Assembly (NCBI GenBank): GCA_019914995.1
Contig: CM034138.1
Location: 4,650,001-4,714,000 of the forward strand
DNA from: Acanthochlamys bracteata
Lineage: Eukaryota > Streptophyta > Magnoliopsida > Pandanales > Velloziaceae
Reading direction: 5' to 3'
Length of the DNA stretch: 64,000 nt
Part shown: piece by piece, positions 12,381 to 25,352 of the stretch
Numbering within the stretch: position 1 is the stretch's first letter
Layout of the letters: each line of letters opens with the position of its first letter
The notes under the pieces: generated by a model
What the model was told of the DNA's origin: nothing
Seen by the model: only the letters and a program-made list of their open reading frames with translations
The model's database searches: none
Made by a program: the position numbers and the translations under genes

Positions 12381-12869
12381 TGTCGGATTTTCCTCCAATA
12401 TGGAGGACCCAAATAAATTGTTTCCTATTATTGTGGCCCAAATTGCAAGTAGAAGAAAAGATAGAAAATAAGAAAAGAGGATGAATCGGGAGAGGGGTTT
12501 GTTTTTAGCCCTAACAGTGAGTAGCAGCCATAAGGAGAAAAAAAAGAGAAGCTCTCTTGTCTCATTGTTGTTGGAACATTTGGTTCAATTTAATCCTCCT
12601 CAAATTATAGGTGAATTTATCCTAAACTTCTCTGTTTTTTATTGTGATTTGAATATGTGTATTCTTTAACATTGTAGCCGGAAATGAAGTGATCCTCTAG
12701 TTGTGTACTAGAGATGAATTTATTTGTCTATTATTGAGATAGTAAAAGATTATATTGTGTGTGGTTATTGTTGTTGAATTATATTTGAGTAGTTGATATC
12801 TATTTGATTGAATAAAAAAGAATAGATTTGATCTGTAAGTATTTGTCACAAGTTGTTGTCGCCCCGTCA
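12381..12869 (+). repeat. 3' LTR of Copia 1
   Basis: 489 bp, starts TGTCGGATTTTCC and ends CCCCGTCA. It aligns along its length with 7912-8477 apart from the missing purine-rich block, and is followed by CTTAT. Confidence 0.93.
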
Positions 12870-12874
12870 CTTAT

Positions 12875-13635
12875 GACAGATATCATTTTGTTATGAGTAA
12901 CGGATTTAGGAGACTTGGGTTTAAGCTTTTGTTGCAGTGTAAAATCCCTTCGTCTATCTTTTGTGTTCTCCGTTTGTTTAGAAATGAATATATATACTTG
13001 TGTCATATATAGAAAGTCGTACCATTAGTTTTTCCTTAAAGTATATACAATTATAACAAAATGATTTTGGACTTTTAACACAAATTGTCTTACTATATTA
13101 GCTTCGATATAAAACAAGATATAAAGATATAGTTACTAAAAGGCGTAGAATCTCAAGAAAAAACGTATCCGCACTACCTAACAACTCCGTTGTGGAGAAC
13201 TTTTATATGATCATGAATTTTTTGAAGTCCAACTCATCGATCGTTATGGTATAAACATCATGATCTTCAATTAATTAGAACTCTTACTCATACTTTTGGA
13301 GTTAAGAAATAAAGAGTCAAAAGCAAGTAGAATTTTGAATAAATAATTGAAGTTTGAAAAGAATCAAATTCTAATTTTATGATTATATTTAAAACATGAT
13401 CCAATCATTTATGTTGTAGAAAATTCTATCAAATTGTATAACTAATAAATGCTCATCACATAGAGATTTTTGTTTTGGGAGTTTTGTTAGTGTTTTATAT
13501 CTCTACTGCTACATAGGAAAACGTTAAAGACATTTTTGGCTCTTCTAGAGTGTGTTTCAAATTCACGTAAGTGAATTTCGTAAAAATAAAAAATAAAAGA
13601 TAAGTTAAGTGAGATTCATTGTTATTTTATTTTTT
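12875..13635. other. Intergenic, nothing recognised
   Basis: AT-rich sequence without a supported gene. The last bases lead into the tandem duplication that follows. Confidence 0.5.
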
Positions 13636-14323
13636 AAAGTGAGTTGGAAATTAAATATAATAACTTTGAAGTATAATTCTCAATTCAGTTTATATTTGAA
13701 ACATATAAATTGTGTGAAATTCTAATTGTAATAGAAAAAAATTATTTGAAGTATTTGAAACACGTTCCCTCGTGAACACCAAGTTGCTAAGTTGCAGTTT
13801 GATCTTTGGACGGAGGGAGTGTTTGGCATATCATTTCACTCTATTTCAAAAGCTCTTTTTTATTTCACATTTTTTTAATAAATTATTTTAAATATTTTAT
13901 AAATTTTATTTAAAATTTAGAAAGTATAGAAAAATAAAATTTTAAAGTGAGTTGGAAATAAAATTTTATTTTATTTTTTAAAGTGAGTTGGAAGTGAAAT
14001 ATAACAACTTTGAAGTATAATTCTCAATTCAATTTATATTTGAAACATATAAATTGTCTGAAATTCTAATTTTGATAGAAAAAAATTATTTTAGGTATTT
14101 GAAACACGTTCCCTCGTGAACACCAAGTTGCTAGGTTGTAGTTTGATCTTCGGACGGAGGGAGCGTTTGGCATTCCATTCCACTCTATTTCAAAAGCTCC
14201 ATTTTATTTTATTTTTTCAATAATTTTTTTTAATATTTTATAAATTTTATTTAAATTTTAGAAAGTATAAAAAATTATACGTTATAAAATCTTATTATTA
14301 TTTATTTTATTATTATTTTTGAT
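13636..14323. repeat. 344-bp tandem duplication
   Basis: Two head-to-tail units start at 13636 and 13980. The landmark GAAACACGTTCCCTCGTG occurs at 13757 and 14101, exactly 344 bases apart. Both units contain the left end of a GTGTTTGGCAT/GCGTTTGGCAT MITE, so the duplication includes a MITE fragment. Confidence 0.85.
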
Positions 14324-14632
14324 GTAAAACTTGTTTTTCAAAATATGATAAAATATCCTCCATTCTAATAAAGTTCTATTTTAAAAATATTTTAAAACTC
14401 CTCCAAAGGCCATACTTGACGTGGTGATTTTCTTTTTTTAATTACTTATGTACAATACTTTTTAAAAAGATAGTTACTATATTATTGAATTTAAAAAAAA
14501 TTTTAATATATAAATAAATTATATATTAATAAAATGTCGAACTTATAATTTTTTTTAAAATTAATTCTCTTTAAAAATTCGATAAAATTTCTTGTATTAT
14601 ATTTTTTATTCAAGCAATCTCAAATGCCCTAG
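14159..14632. mobile_element. MITE of the GCGTTTGG type
   Basis: Starts near AGGGAGCGTTTGGCATTCC and ends near CAATCTCAAATGCCCTAG, an imperfect inverted pair, with an AT-rich core. The left part is duplicated upstream by the 344-bp repeat. Target duplication not certain. Confidence 0.45.
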
Positions 14633-15575
14633 GTAGGGATGCAATTTTGGTCCAGCTGTAATTAATAAACGTTACTTGTAATAGTATAGTTTATTTAATT
14701 ATTATAGTGCTGTTCTGTCGGTAAAAATTGATCATTTTTTAAGTTAAATATAAACACTAATTAAATTTATATCTTTTTGAATTTTTTAAAAAGTAGATAT
14801 CAGTTACATAAAATTTACTTTTTTTAATCAAATTTTAAATAATTGTGTTCCAATTCATCTCTAATTCATTTATTTTTCGAATTTAATTTTAGGCAACTAA
14901 CTCTATTAATAAAACAAACTCTTAATGAAGTAGTTTCTTGCTTCTTTTCGTTTAATATTAATATACCTGCAGCCAGTTAGGCAAATGTTAAATTTCGAAT
15001 ACACAATCTTTTATAAGGAAGGAATATGTGGCAAAACCAAGCTACAGGTGATTAATTTTTAATGAACCCGTTCAATTTGTAGTTTTTATATGCATACATA
15101 CACTTTCGTATAGTTTTATCTAAAGTTGAATGATAGAAGTAATACTTCTTACTTCATGTTTAGGGATTATTTAAAATTATTTAAAATAATAACTTTTTTC
15201 TACAAAATTATTTTAAAATTTTAAGAGAAGACATTTATTATTTTATTTGAAAAATAAAATTTATAAATATAATTTTAAATTCTTAAAATATTTTAAATAT
15301 TATAAAATTTTGTCAAAGAATAATACTTGAGAAGACCAGATTTGTATTCGATCCAAGAAAACAAATTTTAAGAAAGTAGGACACGATGAATAATAATACA
15401 AGAAAACGGGGACAACATTTTTATAAGAATCCAAACTGCGGCGCAACTCGTTCGACCCAAAAGACATGTCAACCAGCCCATTTCGTTCATTCGCTCGCGC
15501 CTCCCCTCCAAATGAGAAGATCCCCAACTTCATCGTTGTAGATCTCACCGAAAGTTTCATTGAATATTTTTCTCC
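14633..15575. promoter_or_regulatory. Upstream region and probable 5' UTR of ECHIDNA
   Basis: AT-rich DNA until about 15400, then a C-rich, gene-like leader (15460-15560) before the ATG at 15576. An upstream ATG at 15466 opens a frame that overlaps the main start out of frame; it matters only if transcription starts before it. No single TATA box stands out. Confidence 0.4.
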
Positions 15576-18500
15576 ATGGATCCAATGCAGGTACTGCTAC
15601 TCCTTTCAATCTTTCCTTCTTCGTCTTTCTAGTCCACGCTCGATCTGTTTTTAGATTGTTATTTGATCAATTGATCGATTGAATGATTTGGGAGTTGTCT
15701 ATCGATTTGCTGTTGTTGACGAGCTGGATTATCGGATGGTTCGATTGATCTATTGTATTCTGTTCGTAGTTTCTTTGTTTAATTCCTTTCGCAATTTTCT
15801 GATTTATTGAACGTTATGGATATTGTATGGCAATGTTTAAGTAGATAATATGAGTCTACACTTTTGGGCGGAAAGAAAATTTTCATTTGCTTGTATTTTG
15901 TTCTTCTGTAGTAATTGCGTTCAGTTACGTAGATATCTTTATAGGTAACTTACATGAAAATTCTATTTGCCTTCCATGGCATTAGTTATGAATTTGTTAG
16001 ACGCACTCGTATGGAAATTGCATCATCGAGTGTATTGAATCCATATTTACCTTTCTGGATCCCTTTTCTTCCTGGTTTCTGATGAGTTTGCTACATCATT
16101 GCACAGCCTCCTGTGGAAAATTATGCCAACCCCAAAACGTGCTTCTTCCATGTTTTGTTCAAGGTGAGTGAGCGTGCCTAAGATTTTCATGTTTTTTGTC
16201 TTTGTAGATTGTATCAGCTGACCTTAAGTTCATTGTTTTATTGGGTTTGGAGGGAGCGGCCTTGACATTCTACATTCTTTCGGCGCTTTTCTTCAATAGC
16301 TTTGTCATAATATTTGTTGTCACTGTCTTCCTTGCTGCTCTTGATTTCTGGGTTGTCAAGAATGTTAGCGGTCGTATACTCGTGGGACTGAGGTGGTGGA
16401 ATGAGATAAATGACCTAGGTGAGAGTGTCTGGAAATTCGAGTGCCTGGATCAAGAGGTTGTTCACCACTGTCCTTAATGAAAATATGAATAACAAGTTTG
16501 TGTTATACTGCTGTACCTCATGTTGTTTTTTTATATGCAGTCTCTTGCTCGGATGAATAAGAAGGATTCATGGCTGTTTTGGTGGACTCTCTACCTCACT
16601 GTAAGTTCCTTTTCCTATAGTAGTATCCTTCATGAGGTAGAATTTGGTTAGTGTTGATTCTTATTGTTCTTTGGTTGGTGAAAAGCCACGACATGATCAC
16701 AAAAGTTCTAATTCATTTCTTTCCTGTTTGAAAATTCCTCTTTTGCTCTCTCAATGTGGGTATTGCATTAGTTGAATCCTTGATCCTCAAAGGCATCAAT
16801 TTATTGGCATTTACCCTGTGAATATAATGATCTGTATCTTTTAAGATTTTATGGTGTTGGCAATCTGAACAACTTGCTTTGTTTAGATTAATTGTTCTTT
16901 GTGAAACACTCTAGCATCTTGCTTTCAAGCTCTGTTACATGAGTTATATATGAACTAATGGTGTTTATAGTTACTAAACAGATGGTGTTTATAGTTACTA
17001 TTTATTTAGTTAGTACTATGTCTCCAAAGAAACATAGACGACCTATATTCCTAGGTTTTAACTGCAAAAGTAAATGGATTTGAATCAACTGAAAACCAAA
17101 AATAAGATGTCTCTCTTTTGATATCATGCTTCAAATTGAGAATGGGTTAGAGTTCAATACTTCCTGAACCATTTGAGGACTTGCCCTTTATGATCTGGAT
17201 TTTCAGTTTTCATTTTGTTTTAGCTCCTACATGAAATTTTAATGAATAGGTGGTATAATAATGTCTCTCTGGGAGATATTCGATGGTTTTCACCTCAAAC
17301 TTGTTACATCGGGAGCTCAAACAGACGGATAGGAAGGGTTTGCATGAGGATACATGGCTAATCCTACTGCCATATTTTAGGAAATGGAGTGCTTGACTTT
17401 GTCGATTGGAGATGGTTTGAAATTGGTTACCATTTTCATATTGATGAATTAGAAGTGATGGCTATCAGAATTCAAGGAGCAGAAGAAATTACCTAATTAA
17501 GATAATGATTAATAAATGTTATTCTTAACTTGAAATGCCTTAATCAGTGTAAATTAACAATATTGAATTATTGTTAGGTCTGCTCAATATGTAAAACTAT
17601 AACTTGTTTCTGTGAATGATTCCCAGTTTACCATTCCAGGTTTGTCCTTTATCAGATATGTAGAGTTTAATCCGATGTTTTGTCAATTCAATAATCTTGA
17701 ACTGTTGACATAATACATTATAACTCCTACATAACTGTGTGAAATAATACCGACCACTATCCCCAAGCTTGTCTATATTTATCGAGTGAGTTGATTTACA
17801 GCAGCCATGTTTGGAACATCTTTCATTTATAAGGATCCTAGCATCAGAATGTTCACAAGAAAAAAAAAATCGGTAGTTTCCTAACAGTTTGCACTATAGT
17901 TTTGTGAAAATCTAGCTCCAACTCATGTTCCTTGGTTGTGAAACTCTAGAAGTCATTAACAACTAATACTCTCGTTCGAAGATCGGTAAATCTTTTTGTT
18001 CAACAGCATTTTGCTTATGCGTCTCAGAATGATTGTTCTTTTGATCTGTGCCCCTATAGACATGACTTGCCTGACTATGAAGGAAGTTGCTGAACTAAGT
18101 TGAACTAAGTTTTCCTCAAGAACAAAAGAGTTGCTGGTACTCTATTTGGTTGACTGCCAAGTCTTCCTAGTAAACTTTTCTGGAAGTACAACTAGATTGA
18201 GTTGCTGTTTGAAGTACCTGCAACCAGTTCTGATGTATGAAGATATAAACTTTTTTGTGAAAGTTTACTTGACAAAAAGTTAAAACTATGATTCTGACTG
18301 AAGACTCATACGTCTTATTAGAGCATTGAAGACCATCTGTTCATACTTTTTCTTTTAACTCTCATCCTTCGTGTACTTTGAAGTCAGTGCTAGGACTGCA
18401 AACATGCAGTTCGCGAGCTTTCAAAGTACATCACTGTTTACATTGAATTTTTTATGTTATGCAGGCTGTTGCATGGATAATCCTTGGGATATTTTCACTT

Positions 18501-19408
18501 ATAAGGTTCCAGGCAGATTATCTGCTTGTGGTTGGAGTTTGTCTAACCCTCGGTATCGCAAATATAGTTGGCTTTACTAAATGCAGAAAAGGTTTGTTGC
18601 TCTTATCTTTCCTTGGATATATTTTTATTTTAGTGATTCTGAACAGATACTTTTGCTACTGTATTGTGATGGGAAGCCTATTTAGACAAGTAAATTGCTT
18701 TAGTGGAATATATTTTGATAGTATATAGTCTGCATGCTTACCTAGCAGGTGAGTTCATTTTCTTATTCTGGAATATTTTCTGGAGGATAGGTGCATCAAA
18801 GTATCTGTTGACATCTTTTTCTTAATATAATAGAAATAAGCAGGTAGAAAATGGATTTTGGAGCTAGTGGGATATCTTTAGATGTTCTTTTAAATTTAGG
18901 AGAGCTATAAATTAATGCTAAAGTTAATGAGCTGATTTTCCTCAAGAGGAGATATCAGCATATACATATTTGAAGCTTAAACAGATTTGTGTTTCCTTAT
19001 CAAAACCAACGACCATTTTAACCTTTTTTAATATCATGCAAATTGTGTTTCATGTTTATAACAATTCAAAAGTATATTCCGTTAATGCTTACCATAATGA
19101 AAGTTTGTAGCAGCTAATGTATGTTGCTTTGGGTAATAGTTTGGAAGAGTATTCTACATATTCAAACTTCTGTCCTTTAGGTTACCTACTTGAGGAACTT
19201 GGTTAGTCTTTTTGGATGGTTGTGTAACTATAGTCATTATTAGTTGATTTTCTCTGCAATATTTTCTATCAATCTCTTTTTCTAATGATGATATCGACTG
19301 ATTATCTATCCAATTATAGATGCAAAGAAACAGATCCAACAGTTTGCCACTCAGACAATTGCATCACAGTTTAGCTCAAGAATACAGTCAGCATTTAGTG
19401 TTGTGTGA
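15576..19408 (+). CDS. ECH: ECHIDNA, TVP23-family trans-Golgi membrane protein
   Basis: Six exons: 15576-15590, 16107-16163, 16253-16456, 16541-16600, 18465-18591 and 19320-19408, all with GT/AG introns, giving 183 residues, the usual length for plant ECHIDNA. The start is the ATG in CCATGG (MDPMQ). The protein has about four membrane segments (roughly residues 26-44, 46-62, 103-125 and 131-147). Family landmarks are NPKTCFFHVLFK, FYILSALF, LDFWVVKNVSGRILVGLRWW and RMNKKDSWLFWWTLYL. In Arabidopsis, ECHIDNA works with YIP4 proteins at the trans-Golgi network in secretion of cell-wall material and in cell elongation; the same role here is inferred from similarity. Intron 4 is 1.86 kb. No disabling change is seen. 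The reverse-strand and other-frame ORFs over this locus are shadows. Confidence 0.96.
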
Positions 19409-19692
19409 GGTTAAAGAAACATGTACAGGGCTCTATGTAAAATTTACGCAGATGGAAGACAGGCACTACATGTGCCAATTTACACCTGATGGAAGACAGA
19501 ACTAAACATCTACAGAATTCAACATTCAATTTGTGCCAATACTCACTTCCAGCTTTGATAGAATAGGAACTGAGCGTGTTCTGCCTTGTAATTTTTATAC
19601 AGGATAAAATTGTGATTTTGAAGAATGTCAATTCTTACATGGTTTGTGTATCTTTCAGTTTCTGTACGCATTCAGGCTTGAATTGAGTTTTA
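19409..19692 (+). other. Probable 3' UTR of ECHIDNA
   Basis: Non-coding sequence following the TGA at 19406-19408, less AT-rich than the neighbouring MITE that starts at 19693. The polyadenylation site was not fixed. Confidence 0.5.
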
Positions 19693-19943
19693 GAGAGCGT
19701 TTGGCATAGCGTTTCAAACGCTATTTTTTAATTTTTTCTATTTTATATTTTTTAATATATATTTTATAAATATATAAAAAATTTATTAAAAAATTTATAA
19801 AATATTAAAAAAAATTTATAAAATGAAATTTTATTATTATATATTTTTATTATTTTTTAAAAATAAAATTTGTTTTTTTTAAAAAATAAAAATATTTTTT
19901 ATTTTAAAAAAATTTTATTCTATAAACATTCTCAAAAGCTCTC
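19693..19943. mobile_element. Foldback MITE, GCGTTTGG type
   Basis: 251 bp, ends GAGAGCGTTTGGCATAGCG and CATTCTCAAAAGCTCTC, imperfect inverted repeats, with TA on each side (19691-19692, 19944-19945). The core is almost pure A/T. It lies just behind the ECHIDNA transcript end. Confidence 0.65.
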
Positions 19944-19945
19944 TA

Positions 19946-21326
19946 AATATATTCAGAAAAACTGTCGCATCCATCTTGAGTACCCATTTTGGTGATCTTC
20001 TCTCAAGTGTATGGTTCAGATGCAATGCAGTACATATCTGGAATGGGTGTTAGTGTGTTAGAAGTTGAGTATGGATTTCAAAAATGATTACAAATTTCGG
20101 TACCCACGAGATCACTCAAAAAGTATTCCTCATATTTTACTCACATAACAATCGACTTTTTTTGTGGAATCATTTGTTTAATTCTACCTAAAGATCATTG
20201 CAAAGAGTGGCTGATGATACAAGGCTGTCGGACTAGAGTATGCCAATAACTCTGGAGAGCTGAACTGCAATGCCCAGCGGCCTACTTTTACTTGGCTGAA
20301 TAGCACCATTACTGTAGACTCTACCTTATCTTTATAACAAGAAAATAATGCACCTGAGCATTTGGATGCCTCGTTTTGATTGCTTGAACGCTCGCCCTGC
20401 CGTATGCGTATTGCGTAGAGATTATTAAATGTCGCTCTGCATTTGGATAGATGGTGGTTCTCTCCATGTGATGGCTTTACGGGAAAGACGTCGCGTAAAA
20501 TGTAGCAAAGGTCAGTTCTTTTGGATGTATTTATTTTAAAATAAATTTATTTTTTTAAAAATAAATTTAAAAATTAAATAAAAGTATTTAAGAAAAAATA
20601 ATTTTATTTATTAATTTTGTATAAATAATAAGTTTTAAAATTAAATTGAAAAAATTTTGATAAAAAAGTTTATTTTAAAATTTTTTTGTTTATTTTAGAT
20701 TAAAAGTAAGTTTTAAAAAGATGAAATTTGGATGATAGTTAAACGAACCTTTTGTATCAAAAAATAACTATATTGTAGGTTGCTGATGCCCTCAAATCGT
20801 CTTCCTAAAATTTAATGGTAATATTATAGTACTTATTTGTGTACAACACCATTTTTTGTTATACAACTTGGTAAAGATGAGATGGTGTTCTAGGGTAACA
20901 AAAAAGGACCTTAAAGGAGTACCCATTATTACTGCATTCTCTTACACTTAGGTTTTGACCCTAACTACGCACTAAAGAGGTGAAAGAAATTGGTAAATTG
21001 GAGACCTACAGCCTCCGTAACACTTATGGGTGCTGATAGGCAGCAAGTTTTATATCGGCTAAAGCTTGCATGTCCTTGCCTTATCCTAAGCAACAACTAT
21101 TCATAAGGTGCAAACATTAACAGAATGTTTGAAAGTATTTTTAAAAAATAATTTTTGAAAAAAAATTATGTTAAATATTTTTAGAAAATAAATATAAAAT
21201 TTTATTATGTAGAATTTTTTATTTTTAAATTTTAAATTTTTTATAAATATTTAAATTTTTATTGAAAAATAAAAAATTAAAATTACAAGAAGTTGAATAA
21301 TTTAGCCACAAAGTACGAGAAATTTA
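19946..21326. other. Intergenic with an AT-rich possible MITE
   Basis: No gene was seen. A strongly AT-rich block at about 20515-20755 has weakly inverted edges (TTCTTTTGGATG and TTTGGATGATAG) and may be another decayed MITE. A smaller AT-rich block lies at 21120-21290. Confidence 0.35.
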
Positions 21327-21891
21327 GGGGTGGCAATATGGGTTCATGGATCGGTTCCGGATCGACCCATATAATAATCGGGTCAAAAATGTTCAACCCT
21401 AATCCGATCTATTTATTTATATGGGTCAAAATTGTCAACCCTAACCCAACCTATTTATAACCGAGTCAAACTCGGATCGACCCATTTAATAATTAAATTA
21501 TTAAATAAAAATTATAAATATTAATTTTTAATAATAATATATCAAAATTATTAATTATAATGTATTTAAAAAGGAAAAATATTAATTTTGACAAATTTAT
21601 AAATTAAATAAAAATTAGTTAAAATTAAGATAAATTAAAAATATATATATACAAATTAAATTCAAATTTTTTGCTATTTTTTTCTAATTTTTAAGTAATA
21701 TATACTATATAAATAGTTAAACGGGTCATTTTCGGGTCGACCCGAATCCGATTCGAATCTGTTTTAAAATTTCGGGTTATTTTTGAGTCGACCCGAAATT
21801 GATCCAAACTCGTCTAAAGCTTGACCCGAATTCGACCTTTTCAGATCGATTTCGGATCGAATTTTCGGGTTGAGTTCATTTTTGCCACCCC
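21327..21891 (+). mobile_element. MITE, family A, copy 2 (best preserved)
   Basis: 565 bp with terminal inverted repeats GGGGTGGCAA and TTGCCACCCC, bounded by TA on both sides. The outer parts carry many GGGTCGACCCGAA-like motifs; the AT-rich core matches copy 1 (551-1123) on the other strand. No coding capacity. The superfamily cannot be fixed from a TA duplication and a 10-bp end alone. Confidence 0.85.
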
Positions 21892-21893
21892 TA

Positions 21894-23311
21894 GAGAAAT
21901 CTTCGTAGGCACAAGATTTCCTACTGAAGTCTGCAAACTTCCATATCAATCATTTTATTTTCTTCTAGATAGATGAGCGGATGGTGCTTTCTTCTTGTAA
22001 TTCTTTCTAAAATGAAAGATTTTTATTAAATAATTCTTTTTTATCAACTTTACTTTTCTAAGTCTTTTTTAAATAAAATTTTCGAAACCTATTTTCATCC
22101 TAAGTTGATTAAAAATTCCCTTAACGTCTTCTGTGCATGGATGCACACTCGTTCAAAAATGAAAAACCAATATTAGAAATCCCCCAGATGTCTTTTGCAA
22201 AACAAATTTGCCCACTCTCATTTTTGTTGTCTCTTGACTGAATTTAGCTCGTTGGCTTTTGATCCTGACGAAAAGTGTGTCGCTACTGATCCCCATTAAT
22301 AATGGCATTAGCAATGGTTTCTGAGATGTATTTTACTCGTACGTTTATTTTTCTCTTTGTCTACATCATTTGTTTTGTTTCTAATTTAAAATCTCTCTAG
22401 GCCATTCTCGTTTCTATAAGCTCTCCATCGGAATTGATCACGTTGGCTCGTTCTATACAATCAGCTACACCAAACTTATGATACTAAATCACCTAAAAAA
22501 AACTTATTAAAAATTTTGTCCTATTTTTCTAATAAATATACAGTTATTATTTACAGTATAATAAATTAACATATTCGATTTATAAGAACTAAAATTAATT
22601 CTAACTCAACTATTCTCATAAAAAATATAATAATAAAAAGAGAGCGCACCAGATCTAAATGTATATAAAAATCAAACAAACAAACAGGCAATAGATTTCT
22701 CAAATGGTAGAGTTGACAAAATAACCAAAATATTTCTATGAGAGGAAATGCGATTTGACCTCTTCATCAAATTGATGTTTTGGCCCAATTGAGAAAAAGC
22801 CCACTAACTTCACTCAGTTTTTGTTGCTCGCTCTTTGCTCATTTTTAACTTTCCCTTGTTATTTTCTTTCATTACCTAACACGCAAAAGTACAACAATTT
22901 AGCTCATAAGCAAAAAGGTCATATTAAATTATAGTAAAATGATACCTAAGAATGTGTACCGTAATGTGCCTATCACGAGCCTCTATTAACAACGGTATTA
23001 TAATAGTTTTATGAGATACATTGAGATGTATTTTACTTGTGTGATTTTTTTTGCTTCTATATCTTTTTTTTGTTTTTTTAAATTCGTGTTGTCATATGCA
23101 TAGTAAATTACCGTAAATGAGTCGTAGAGCCATGCAGTTTAGGATCGTAATAATTTTAAAGTCGTAATGTCGTTGTAAAAGGTGCCGCAAATGCATAAGT
23201 TATATTAAGTGTTCGTAACGTTATCATAAATATGTCGTAATTTGATGGTAGTGTGATCACAATATTGTAATTTGGTCGTCTAAAGTGGTCAAAGATTTGA
23301 ATGATGTATGT
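21894..23311. other. Intergenic, nothing firmly recognised
   Basis: No gene was found. At about 23110-23280 the word TCGTAAT and relatives recur (GTCGTAAT, ATCGTAAT, TTCGTAAC), resembling subterminal repeats of a DNA transposon, but no terminus could be assigned to them. Confidence 0.4.
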
Positions 23312-23413
23312 CACTATAAAAAAAAAAAATCATTAGCTACCAAATTATTTGATCAAAAATAAATTATTGCTAATAACATAAAATAGCGACCAAATATAAT
23401 TAGTCACTATAGT

Positions 23414-25352
23414 GACAATGCTTGCACAGGCTATAAGCACCAGACTGATATCAAATTTGAAAAACAAAGACACTAGCACACAAGTTCACAGATTCATACA
23501 TCGAGTCCAACATGCATCGGCCTTTAAAATTTATTTAAGAAAAAGATTAAATCACGTCAACATGATGCATACATATTCAAGACAACGAGTCTCGTTAAAA
23601 AACTTATTTCTGTTAATAAAGATTTAATCATATTATTTATAAATATTCTTGAAATGATATATATATAAATTTAGAATCATTCTTCTTACATCCAATTAAT
23701 TTTGAAAATAATTTTAAATTTATCATATAATATCATAATAGTATGAGCCGGATGGGATCAAATATGAGCTAAATATAATTTTATTATTCACTTTATTTAT
23801 GAACTTTATGATCCGCTTTATTTTATTATTTTAGTAGTCCGTTTTATTTTATAGTAGGTAGTTTATTTCAGTCAAAAGAGATATCCGTTTTATTTTAGAA
23901 CGAGTAGCTCATTTAATTTTAAAACAATATAACCCAATTTATTTAAAAATAATTATATATTTTATTATAAAATAAATAGCTCAATTATTTAATTTAAAAA
24001 AAATTTCCCAGCGGACAATCACAAGCAAAACAGTTAGCTGACCTAGCTGCCAACTCTTTATGTTTTGAACATAACAAAATCAACAGACAATCAGCCAACC
24101 GTCCAACTAATACTGTTCAAAACTGCTCCTTTACTATCTTATATGAAACTAAAATTTTTCGTAAACCAGCAGACATTCAGTCAATTGATTAACTGCACTT
24201 CTCACTATTACTTAAGACAAAGTTTAAATTTAAGTCTTACTTTGCAACTCAATTTGTTTTGCTCTTCTTGAATTATTTGGGCATGTATTCCAACACTTCT
24301 GTATAATAAGATCACTTAATTAACTGGAGGAAAAATTTTCCAAGGTCATCGAGCTTGCGGCACGTGGTGTCGGGGGGTCGACATATTCGACAATGGCTAA
24401 TCGAATGCCTAACAATTAGGTCTGGGTTATGATGGATACTTAGTTCCTCTGGTCTTGCACAAAAATAGGGTTTCATGAAAGAGATGATCCGGTATGCTAA
24501 AAATGTTTTAACGTTTGGCAGAATGGCAGGTGGTAGTGATGGCAACAACATGCATGGTTGCCTGCACGTGCATTTGCTTCTGCACTACCACAGTTCAATA
24601 ATCTCCGGCTCTTTTATTTTTATTTATATTTTATTATTAATCTATTTTATTTTTTTGAAATTATCTAGAAATTTTAAAACTCAATTATTATCGATAAAAA
24701 GAAGCAAGAACCAAGAAACTACAAGATCGTAACTAATAAAGATCACCATCGTCATTCTCGTTATCATTCATCTTTTTAGCTTTTAGATGTAGCTTTATAT
24801 ATGATCATTGTCATCTGAGATATGATCTTCCTTTGTTCATACTGTACAAATCTCAAATTAATTATTATCTATCTATATCTTCGTTAGAGCCGATCGATAA
24901 TGGTGATGTTATCTTTAGATATCAAGATTAAAATTTGAAAGAGAAACTAGTACTACGCTAGCACGATGAAGTTTAGGGTAAGCCATAAAGTGGCATACAT
25001 TATATATGTTTTCAGAGCCATAACATACAACTAGCTTCAAATGCCCAAATTCATATATACATACTAATAAAAAAATTGAACTCATTGATGCATGATTGTG
25101 CACATTCAAAATATTGTATATATATAGAAGTTGAATTAAGCATGCAAACCAGTACCATGTAATATTACATATATATAAAAGCAATCATATATACTTAAAA
25201 GCATATGCCGGCATATACATGCTTTGTACAGTAACAAGCTAGTACTACCTTCATATACTGCAGCTGTACGTACGCGCCGCTAGAGTGTACGTCTAACATA
25301 TTCACTTATACAGTAGTCTTCCTCTCTTAAATATTTAAAGCATATAAATTAT
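23414..25352. other. Region downstream of the MYB gene
   Basis: No second gene is seen. A stretch near 24000-24290 has CAGC/CAAC-rich sequence like the Sirevirus-type LTR remnants elsewhere. The bases next to 25353 would hold the MYB 3' UTR. Confidence 0.4.

Larger units (their letters stand above)
7912..12869 (+). mobile_element. Copia LTR retrotransposon 1 (Tnt1-like), complete but decayed
   Basis: A 4958-bp element flanked by perfect CTTAT target duplications (7907-7911 and 12870-12874). Layout: 5' LTR, tRNA-Met-type primer site, gag, protease, integrase, reverse transcriptase, RNase H, polypurine tract, 3' LTR. Integrase before reverse transcriptase marks it as Copia; the gag and CCHC style suggest the Tnt1/Tork group (inference). 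Frames are broken many times, so it cannot be autonomous. The two LTRs differ by substitutions and by a purine-rich length difference, so the insertion is not recent. Confidence 0.95.

Noticed and set aside
23312..23414. Possible 103-bp mini-element from CACTATAAA to TATAGTG
   Set aside because: The flanks (TGT and ACA) do not match and only seven bases of the ends pair; the 13-bp match with 28317 is better.
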